DNA of 12,321 nucleotides from Actinomycetota bacterium. Lineage in GTDB: Bacteria; Actinomycetota; Actinomycetes; S36-B12; UBA5976. Of this stretch, positions 6,947-12,321 are shown in pieces. Under the pieces are notes generated by a model. The model saw only the letters and a program-made list of their open reading frames with translations. It was not told where the DNA came from and did no database searches. The number at the start of each line of letters is the position of its first letter. Within the stretch, counting starts at the first letter, position 1. The position numbers and the translations under genes were made by a program. The stretch lies in the NCBI GenBank assembly GCA_947476765.1, contig CANJRK010000016.1:1-12321 (forward strand), in the 5' to 3' direction.

Positions 6947-7651
6947 ATGAACGAAGCCGCCCGTGACTGGATATCTGCGCGCAATGAGATAGTTCGAAAT
7001 GCAGCCAGCATTGGCATCGCAGTTGCAATGTACGGGGTCTCATTCGGTGCCCTCGGTACCACTACCGGATTAACAATTCCGCAAACTATGGCGCTTTCGC
7101 TTTTAATGTTTACTGGCGCCAGCCAATTCACATTGGTTAGTACTTTGGCCTCCGGTGGCACAGCTTTGACCGCAGTAGTTGCCTCCTGGTTAATGGGAAC
7201 TCGAAATGCTGCCTATTCGATGCGAATGACTCCAATTCTTAAAGCAAAAGGGCCTGGCCGCTTGGTGGCAGTTCAATTGACCATTGATGAGTCAACTGCA
7301 ATGGGATTGGCCCAAGATGAAGCAGCGTTTGAAGGCCGGGCGTCGCGATTAGCTTTTTGGGCAACTGGCTTATCTGTATACCTGCTTTGGAATTTAGCTA
7401 CCTTCATAGGTGCCATAAGTGTTTCGAGTATTGGGGATCCAAAATCTTTTGGCTTAGACGCCGCGATTGCTGCTGGATTGTTTGCGCTGGTTTGGCCGCA
7501 AATTAAATCCCGAATTGATCTTTCAGTTGCGCTCGGTGGCGCATTAATTGCTCTGGCATTGACACCGTTTGTTTCGCCCGGAGTGCCAGTTCTCGCGGCA
7601 GCTTTAGTTTCAATAATCGTCGGCTGGGCAACTGGAAAGCAGCTGTCATAA
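6947..7651 (+). CDS. azlC: AzlC-family branched-chain amino acid exporter, large subunit
   Basis: The 234-aa multi-helix membrane protein has AzlC hallmarks: an N-terminal helix with GIAVAMYGVSFGAL (23-36), the conserved MFTGASQF (54-61), a following TRNAAYSMRM (85-94) at the place of the family's usual N-R-H/Y segment, LTIDESTAMG (111-120), and three hydrophobic C-terminal segments. AzlC with AzlD forms a two-subunit exporter; characterised members (BrnFE of Corynebacterium, AzlCD of Bacillus) handle branched-chain amino acids or their analogues and sometimes methionine. The exact substrate here is unknown. The stop TAA shares its last base with the azlD ATG (TAATG), so the two are translationally coupled. 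Together with azlD it is the only plus-strand gene in the window, lying inside an otherwise minus-strand conserved gene order. Confidence 0.92.
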   Translation: MNEAARDWISARNEIVRNAASIGIAVAMYGVSFGALGTTTGLTIPQTMALSLLMFTGASQFTLVSTLASGGTALTAVVASWLMGTRNAAYSMRMTPILKAKGPGRLVAVQLTIDESTAMGLAQDEAAFEGRASRLAFWATGLSVYLLWNLATFIGAISVSSIGDPKSFGLDAAIAAGLFALVWPQIKSRIDLSVALGGALIALALTPFVSPGVPVLAAALVSIIVGWATGKQLS

Positions 7652-7959
7652 TGTGGTTTGCAGTATTGGCTGGCGCAATTGGGTGTTATGCGTTGAAATA
7701 TGTTGGTAGCGCGATACCAGAGCATTACCTCGAACAACCAATGGTGAAGCGGATCGTCATGTTGTTGCCTATTGCCCTACTTAGTGCGCTGGTAGCCGTG
7801 CAAACATTTGCAAATAGTCAGTCCCTCGTTGTCGATGCTCGGGTTCCCGCACTGGCTGCCGCGACTGTAGCGCTTCGTTTTAAAGCGCCATTCATTTTGG
7901 TGGTCTTAACTGCCGCAGTTTGTGCTGCGGCCTTGCGCTACTTCGGTTTAGCTGTCTAG
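7651..7959 (+). CDS. azlD: AzlD-family branched-chain amino acid exporter, small subunit
   Basis: A 102-aa protein made almost wholly of about four hydrophobic segments. It shows the AzlD pattern: an early helix with a Gly/Tyr-rich turn, MLLPIALLSALVAVQTF (37-53), then DARVPALAAATVAL (62-75) and a final hydrophobic helix. It partners AzlC in the exporter, and the length is typical. The ATG overlaps the azlC stop by one base. Its last four codons (TAG stop at 7957-7959) overlap the 3' end of dapB on the opposite strand by 12 nt, so neither gene has untranslated space for a terminator of its own. A GC-rich perfect hairpin lies in the coding sequence near the end. Confidence 0.9.
   Translation: MWFAVLAGAIGCYALKYVGSAIPEHYLEQPMVKRIVMLLPIALLSALVAVQTFANSQSLVVDARVPALAAATVALRFKAPFILVVLTAAVCAAALRYFGLAV
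7912..7931. other. GC-rich perfect hairpin in the 3' end of azlD, just past the dapB stop
   Basis: GCCGCAG (7912-7918) and CTGCGGC (7925-7931) form a perfect 7-bp stem with a 6-nt loop. For dapB it begins 17 nt after the stop codon, where a terminator or 3'-protective stem would sit. No T-run follows on either strand, so it would be a non-canonical terminator at most. It may also be a chance result of Ala-rich coding (AAVCAAA). Confidence 0.35.
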
Positions 7960-8691
7960 TCCAAGCAGACTTTCAAGACCAAAAGTAAGGCCCTTAAATT
8001 CGCTAACTCTGCGAATCGCAAGTAGCACACCTGGCATAAACGATTCTCTATCGTATGAATCATGCCGAATTGTTAATGACTCTCCTGGGCCACCAAATAC
8101 CACTTCTTGATGGGCTACTGCTCCTTGCAAGCGGATGCTGTGAATCGGGATTCCAGAAACATTTGCTCCTCGAGCACCCGCAATTTGATCCTTGGTGGCA
8201 TCTGGCATTGCTGGCATACCTTCGCGCGCTTTTGAAATGAGTTCTGCGGTTCGAATTGCAGTACCGCTCGGGGCATCTACTTTACGTGGATGGTGCATCT
8301 CGACAATTTCAACACTGTCAAAATATGGGCCGGCAGTTTCCGCAAATTTCATCATCAAGACTGCAGCCAATGCAAAGTTTGGTGCGATTACGACATTTGC
8401 GCTACTAGTAGCGAATTGCTTCGAAACAACAACGAGTTTCTTTTCATCGAAGCCAGTGGTGCCTACGACTGCGTGAATGTTATTGGTTGCTAGAAACTCC
8501 AAATTACTGGCTACCGAATCTGGAGTTGTGAAATCTACAACAACTTGGGCTTTGTTAGAAATTAACTGAGCTAAGTCATCACCTATGTCTAACGCTGCTA
8601 CTAATTCGCAATCTGTGGCAGAAGAAACTGCTTCACAAACTGTGGCTCCCATGCGACCTTTTGCACCTAGAACGCCAACTCGAATTGTCAT
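7948..8691 (-). CDS. dapB: 4-hydroxy-tetrahydrodipicolinate reductase
   Basis: DapB reduces the DapA product with NAD(P)H in diaminopimelate/lysine synthesis. The 247-aa length is usual for actinobacteria. The Rossmann nucleotide loop is GAKGRMG (9-15), and GTTG (77-80) is the second conserved loop. The catalytic signature is present as EMHHPRKVDAPSGTA (131-145), with the His133/His134 pair and Lys137 followed by the SGT substrate loop. The C-terminal FGGPGESLTIRHDSYDRESFMPGVLLA is typical. The ATG is preceded by GGAG (8701-8698) with a 6-nt spacer overlapping the M16 peptidase stop; only 3 nt separate the two genes, so it is the last gene of a pnp-pepR-dapB operon. The TAA stop lies inside the azlD reading frame on the opposite strand. 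Confidence 0.97.
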   Translation of the reverse strand: MTIRVGVLGAKGRMGATVCEAVSSATDCELVAALDIGDDLAQLISNKAQVVVDFTTPDSVASNLEFLATNNIHAVVGTTGFDEKKLVVVSKQFATSSANVVIAPNFALAAVLMMKFAETAGPYFDSVEIVEMHHPRKVDAPSGTAIRTAELISKAREGMPAMPDATKDQIAGARGANVSGIPIHSIRLQGAVAHQEVVFGGPGESLTIRHDSYDRESFMPGVLLAIRRVSEFKGLTFGLESLLGLDS

Positions 8692-8694
8692 CAG

Positions 8695-10023
8695 TTACTC
8701 CGGTCCAACTACAGCGGTAAGACGCTCTTGCGACCACAAGTGATGCGCAAGGGCATGTACTTCCTCTAGCGTAACGGCAGATATTCGATCTAGGGTCTCG
8801 GAAACCGAAGGCACATAGCCATTATTTAATTCCCCGCGAGCGATTCGGCTCATACGTGATGAAGTGTCCTCAAGTCCAAGAACCATGCCGCCGCTAACTT
8901 GGCCTTTAGCCTTGGCCAATTCGGCAGCAGTTATCCCATTTATCGAGACATCGTCAAGTACATCAGAAATAACTTCGCGTACTTGCGCCAAATTCTTTGG
9001 ACTGCAACCTGCGTAAACGCCCGCCATACCAGCATCCTGGAACTGTTGCCCAAAAGAGTAAACCGTATAAACCAAACCACGCTTTTCCCGCACTTCTTGG
9101 AATAACCGACTCGACATGCCACCGCCGAGAGCAGCATTAAACACCGATTGAATATACCTACGTTCATCAGCTCGATCCAGACCTGGCACACCTATAACTA
9201 AATTTGCTTGTTCTGTTGTTTTGTTATGTTTAACGAAGCCGCCGGAGTGATTTACTTTAGTTTTACTCTTCGCGGGGACAAATGGAGCTTCAGTTCCAGT
9301 TAAATCGAAACCACCTTGGTTAAAGGCTTTACGAACTAGCTTCACTACGTTTGCATGATCTATGTTTCCGGCCACGGAAACAACTAATCGATCTGGTGTG
9401 TAGTACTTGCGATAAAAACCATGTATCGAACGGCGCGACAAATTTGAAATGTTATCAACTGTGCCAAGTATTGAACGTCCTAATGGAGCATCACCATAAA
9501 GTGCGCGCGAGAACTGTTCATGAACTAGATCGGCTGGATCATCGTCACGCATCGCAATTTCTTCCAAAACCACTTGCCGCTCTTGATCTACATCGACAGT
9601 AGTGATTGTGGCCGAGGTGATCATGTCCACTAATACTTCAATTGCTTGGGGTACCGAAGTGTCTAGCACTCGGGTATAGAAACAGGTAACTTCTTTCGAA
9701 GTGAAGGCATTCATCTCGCCGCCAACAGCATCGATTGAAGATGAGATGTCTAAAGCGCTTCGAGTCTTGGTGCCTTTGAAAAGTAGGTGCTCTAGGTAAT
9801 GTGCTGACCCTGTTTGTGATGCGATTTCATCCCGTGAGCCAACATTTACCCAAATCCCAATTGCAGCCGATCGCACGGATGGCATTTGTTCAGTAATAAT
9901 GCGTAAGCCACCAGGTAGAACTGTTCGTTTTACTAGTCCACCTTGTTCGGCAGTTAATAACGTGCGAGTGGTCCCTGGGCGTTGTTCATGCCCAAGGACC
10001 ACTGCGGAATTTCGTGATGTCAC
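8695..10023 (-). CDS. pepR: M16 (insulinase/pitrilysin) family zinc peptidase
   Basis: The 442-aa protein has the inverted zinc motif HxxEH as HYLEH (75-79, within TGSAHYLEHLLFKGT), and the third ligand is Glu154 or Glu155 in VVLEEIAMRDDDP, about 76 residues on. AVGGEMNAFTSKE (99-111) is the usual strand after the motif. The C-terminal half is the second, non-catalytic M16 domain, with GGGMSSRLFQEVREKRGLVYTVYSF (about 306-330) carrying the Arg-Tyr residues used in substrate binding. The size matches the M16B peptidases that sit between pnp and dapB in actinobacteria (PepR/YmxG type). Their physiological substrate is poorly known; no signal peptide is visible, so it is probably cytoplasmic. 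It starts at GTG 3 nt after the pnp stop without a clear ribosome-binding site, consistent with coupling, and ends 3 nt before dapB. The first 30 residues are variable, so the start is a little less certain than the family assignment. Confidence 0.95.
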   Translation of the reverse strand: MTSRNSAVVLGHEQRPGTTRTLLTAEQGGLVKRTVLPGGLRIITEQMPSVRSAAIGIWVNVGSRDEIASQTGSAHYLEHLLFKGTKTRSALDISSSIDAVGGEMNAFTSKEVTCFYTRVLDTSVPQAIEVLVDMITSATITTVDVDQERQVVLEEIAMRDDDPADLVHEQFSRALYGDAPLGRSILGTVDNISNLSRRSIHGFYRKYYTPDRLVVSVAGNIDHANVVKLVRKAFNQGGFDLTGTEAPFVPAKSKTKVNHSGGFVKHNKTTEQANLVIGVPGLDRADERRYIQSVFNAALGGGMSSRLFQEVREKRGLVYTVYSFGQQFQDAGMAGVYAGCSPKNLAQVREVISDVLDDVSINGITAAELAKAKGQVSGGMVLGLEDTSSRMSRIARGELNNGYVPSVSETLDRISAVTLEEVHALAHHLWSQERLTAVVGPE

Positions 10024-10026
10024 TAT

Positions 10027-12231
10027 TTAGTCTTCGTCGGCAGCGTCTTCTGCGCCTTCAACAACTGGGATTAACGAGAGTTTTCCACGTGGATCAATTT
10101 CTGCGATCTCAACGTGTACTTTGTCGCCAACCTTTAGGACATCTTCAACATTTTCTACGCGCTTACCGCCCGAAAGCTTGCGTAATTGGCTGATGTGAAG
10201 TAACCCGTCCTTGCCTGGCGAGAGTGAAACGAAAGCACCGAAGTTAGTTGTCTTTACAACAGTTCCCATGTAGCGCTCACCCACCTCTGGCATAGTTGGG
10301 TTTGCAATGGCATTAACTTGAGCACGAGCCGCTTCTGCTGCTTCGCCGTTAGTTGCGCCAATGTATACAGTGCCATCATCATCAATAGAAATGTCGGCAC
10401 CAGTCTCTTCTTGAATCTGGTTAATGATCTTGCCCTTAGGGCCGATAACTTCACCGATCTTGTCGATTGGAATCATTACCGTGATGATGCGAGGTGCAAA
10501 TGGTGACATTTCATCCGGCACATCAATTGCTTCTAGCATTACGTCCAGAATCGCAAGGCGTGCTTCCCGAGCTTGGGTAAGTGCGCTAGCAAGTACTGAT
10601 GCTGGGATGCCGTCTAACTTGGTATCTAGCTGTAGCGCAGTTACGAAGTCTTTGGTTCCTGCAACCTTGAAGTCCATGTCGCCAAAAGCATCTTCGGCGC
10701 CAAGGATGTCAGTTAATGCAACGTATTCTGTTTTGCCATCGATCTCATCGGAAATCAATCCCATCGCAATACCTGCAACTGGGGCCAGTAGTGGCACACC
10801 AGCATTTAGAAGTGACAGTGTCGAAGCACAAACTGAACCCATTGATGTTGAGCCGTTAGATCCCAGAGCTTCTGAAACTTGGCGGATTGCATATGGGAAG
10901 TCCTGCTTGGATGGCAAGACTGGAACGAGGGCACGTTCTGCCAAGGCACCATGTCCAATTTCGCGGCGCTTTGGACTGCCGACACGTCCGGTTTCACCGG
11001 TTGAATATGGTGGGAAGTTGTAATTGTGCATGTAATGCTTGCGCGTTACTGGCGACAAAGTATCAAGCTGCTGTTCCATCTTCATCATGTTCAAAGTCGT
11101 AACACCGAGAATCTGGGTTTCGCCACGTTCGAATAAGGCTGAACCGTGAACTCTAGGGATTACATCAACTTCAGCGCTTAGTGAGCGAATGTCGCGCAGG
11201 CCACGGCCATCAATACGAATCTTGTCCTTGATCACGCGCTTGCGAACTAGTTTCTTGGTTAGCGAGCGAAGTGCTGCACTTACTTCTTTCTCGCGGCCTT
11301 CGAAGTTTCCAGCGACACGTTCGATAGTAAGTTCCTTCACGCGATCTAACTCAGTTTCACGCTCTTGCTTACCAGCTATCGTTAATGCTTTTGCTAATTC
11401 ATCTGCAACTGCAGTTTCTACGGCAGCAAATACATCTGCTTCGTAGTCCAGGAATACTGGGAAGACTGCAGTCTCCTTGCCAGCTACGTCAGCAAGTGCT
11501 GATTGTGCACGACAGAGTTCAGCGATGAAAGGCTTTGCAGCTTCAAGTCCCTCGGACACTATCTCTTCGGAAGGGGCTTTAGCTCCACCCTTGATTAATG
11601 AAATTGTGTTTTCAGTTGCTTCTGCTTCAACCATCATGATTGCAACATCGTCGCCAACAACGCGACCAGCAACCACCATGTCGAACACGGCATCTTCAAG
11701 TTCACTATGAGTTGGGAAAGCAACCCACTGACCCTTGATAAGTGCAACACGCACTCCACCAATTGGTCCAGAGAATGGCAATCCCGCAAGTTGTGTTGAC
11801 ATGGAAGCCGCATTGATTGCGATTACGTCATAAAGTACATCAGGGTTGAGTGCCATAACAGTTACGACAACCTGAACTTCGTTACGAAGTCCCTTGACGA
11901 AAGATGGACGTAATGGGCGGTCAATTAGTCGACAGGTAAGGATTGCATCCTCGGTTGGGCGACCTTCACGACGGAAAAATGATCCAGGAATTCGACCAGC
12001 GGCATACATGCGTTCTTCGACATCCACAGTTAGTGGGAAGAAATCAAATTGATCCTTTGGTGATTTTCCTGCGGTAGTTGCTGATAGCAACATGGTTTCG
12101 TCATCTAAATAGACAACTGCAGTGCCGTTTGCTTGGCGTGCCAGGCGTCCGGTTTCGAACTTTAGTGTGCGTTTTCCGAATGACCCGTTGTCAATCACAG
12201 CTACGCTGGTCTGTACTTCGTTACCCTCCAT
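10027..12231 (-). CDS. pnp: Polyribonucleotide nucleotidyltransferase (PNPase)
   Basis: PNPase degrades RNA 3'-to-5' using phosphate and, in actinobacteria, can also add tails. The 734-aa product shows the whole domain order: a first RNase PH core (about 15-150, with FFRREGRPTE at 85-94), a helical linker (about 250-335), a second RNase PH core (about 340-560), a KH domain (about 583-640, with IGEVIGPKGK) and an S1 domain (about 650-722, with GAFVSLSPGKDGLLHIS). The catalytic site is intact: the STS cluster at 461-463 corresponds to Ser438/439, and Asp508 and Asp514 in TDILGAEDAFGDMDF correspond to Asp486/492 of the E. coli enzyme. A short acidic tail (EGAEDAADED) ends it. The ATG at 12231 has a clear GGAGG 6 nt upstream, which fixes the start. 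The start codon lies in the loop of a perfect hairpin, suggesting translational control. It heads a tight operon with pepR and dapB. Confidence 0.98.
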   Translation of the reverse strand: MEGNEVQTSVAVIDNGSFGKRTLKFETGRLARQANGTAVVYLDDETMLLSATTAGKSPKDQFDFFPLTVDVEERMYAAGRIPGSFFRREGRPTEDAILTCRLIDRPLRPSFVKGLRNEVQVVVTVMALNPDVLYDVIAINAASMSTQLAGLPFSGPIGGVRVALIKGQWVAFPTHSELEDAVFDMVVAGRVVGDDVAIMMVEAEATENTISLIKGGAKAPSEEIVSEGLEAAKPFIAELCRAQSALADVAGKETAVFPVFLDYEADVFAAVETAVADELAKALTIAGKQERETELDRVKELTIERVAGNFEGREKEVSAALRSLTKKLVRKRVIKDKIRIDGRGLRDIRSLSAEVDVIPRVHGSALFERGETQILGVTTLNMMKMEQQLDTLSPVTRKHYMHNYNFPPYSTGETGRVGSPKRREIGHGALAERALVPVLPSKQDFPYAIRQVSEALGSNGSTSMGSVCASTLSLLNAGVPLLAPVAGIAMGLISDEIDGKTEYVALTDILGAEDAFGDMDFKVAGTKDFVTALQLDTKLDGIPASVLASALTQAREARLAILDVMLEAIDVPDEMSPFAPRIITVMIPIDKIGEVIGPKGKIINQIQEETGADISIDDDGTVYIGATNGEAAEAARAQVNAIANPTMPEVGERYMGTVVKTTNFGAFVSLSPGKDGLLHISQLRKLSGGKRVENVEDVLKVGDKVHVEIAEIDPRGKLSLIPVVEGAEDAADED

Positions 12232-12261
12232 GGGTAACCTCCCTCTTCATAAAGGGATAAC
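12220..12261 (-). promoter_or_regulatory. pnp translation-initiation region with nested, competing hairpins
   Basis: On the mRNA strand GTTACCC (12238-12232) pairs perfectly with GGGTAAC (12226-12220), codons 3-5, leaving AUGGA with the start codon as a 5-nt loop. Immediately upstream CCCTTT (12256-12251) pairs with AGAGGG (12246-12241) around the loop ATGA. A further segment, GTTATCCC (12261-12254), could compete for GGGTAAC with one bulged base. The ribosome-binding site is squeezed between the two stems. Autoregulation of pnp through leader RNA is known in E. coli; a similar role here is inference. Confidence 0.5.
12238..12242 (-). promoter_or_regulatory. pnp ribosome-binding site
   Basis: GGAGG on the mRNA strand with a 6-nt spacer (TTACCC) to the ATG; the strongest Shine-Dalgarno in the window, and it decides the pnp start. 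Its first two G residues belong to the upstream stem and its last G to the start-codon hairpin. Confidence 0.85.
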
Positions 12262-12321
12262 ACTGCACTTCGCGCGAGTGAATTGCATTCAAGTCACATG
12301 TCGATCTTCGATCGAGAAGCG
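12262..12321 (-). other. pnp leader/upstream region with a small palindrome
   Basis: No reading frame resembling the end of rpsO, the expected upstream gene, is visible, so this is leader or intergenic DNA. It contains a perfect palindrome, TCGATC (12301-12306) and GATCGA (12310-12315) around a 3-nt centre, and a weaker 5-bp repeat, TGAAT/ATTCA, near 12280-12292. No T-run follows either, so they are not intrinsic terminators. Structured rpsO-pnp spacers cleaved by RNase III are known in other bacteria, including Streptomyces; whether this is equivalent cannot be judged from 60 nt. Confidence 0.35.

Noticed and set aside
7273..7737. Minus-strand 154-codon frame opposite azlC/azlD
   Set aside because: The opposite strand gives clear AzlC and AzlD proteins with coupled TAATG junction; this frame lacks any family features.
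10424..11023. Plus-strand 199-codon frame antisense to pnp
   Set aside because: Ser/Ala/Pro-rich composition typical of a reverse-complement shadow; it lies over highly conserved PNPase domains and no family resemblance is seen.
1..12321. CRISPR arrays, insertion sequences, tRNA/rRNA genes, phage or defence genes
   Set aside because: Read on both strands; no spaced direct repeats, terminal inverted repeats with a transposase, or RNA-gene signatures were seen.

Overview
The window reads as a chromosomal, core-genome segment of an actinobacterium. The order pnp, M16 peptidase (pepR), dapB, thyX, dapA, rnj, ftsK, all on the minus strand, is the conserved arrangement known from Streptomyces and Mycobacterium. 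By eye the base composition is near or below 50% G+C, unlike classical high-GC actinobacteria. Together with the very short intergenic gaps, overlapping genes and apparently leaderless starts, this suggests a streamlined lineage, for example a freshwater acI/Nanopelagicales-like organism. That placement is inference; no rRNA or taxonomic marker was tested.

Layout in minus-strand transcription order (right to left). The right edge (12232-12321) is a pnp leader containing several small inverted repeats; the gene upstream (rpsO is expected) is outside the window. Then come pnp (PNPase), an M16 zinc peptidase and dapB, separated by only 3 nt each, so probably one operon. dapB ends in a 12-nt tail-to-tail overlap with azlD. 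Next is a transporter block: azlC-azlD on the plus strand (amino-acid exporter type), a divergent EamA/DMT permease and an FTR1/EfeU-type iron permease on the minus strand. After the block the conserved minus-strand run resumes with thyX, dapA, rnj and the 5' part of ftsK, which leaves the window at base 1.

Functionally, pnp and rnj encode two major exoribonucleases of RNA turnover. dapB and dapA encode the two steps that commit aspartate semialdehyde to the diaminopimelate/lysine pathway. thyX makes dTMP with flavin and folate, and ftsK encodes the division and chromosome-translocation motor. The transporter block separates dapB from thyX, so thyX-dapA-rnj must be transcribed either from a local promoter or from the efeU transcript.

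I found no CRISPR array, mobile element, tRNA/rRNA, toxin-antitoxin or defence genes, and nothing I can honestly call a new multi-gene system. The observations most worth following are non-coding: a perfect hairpin with the pnp start codon in its loop and the ribosome-binding site squeezed between it and a second hairpin; an 11-bp-arm inverted repeat in front of the iron permease gene; and a recurring TAnnnT box 6-9 nt upstream of start codons, compatible with leaderless transcripts.
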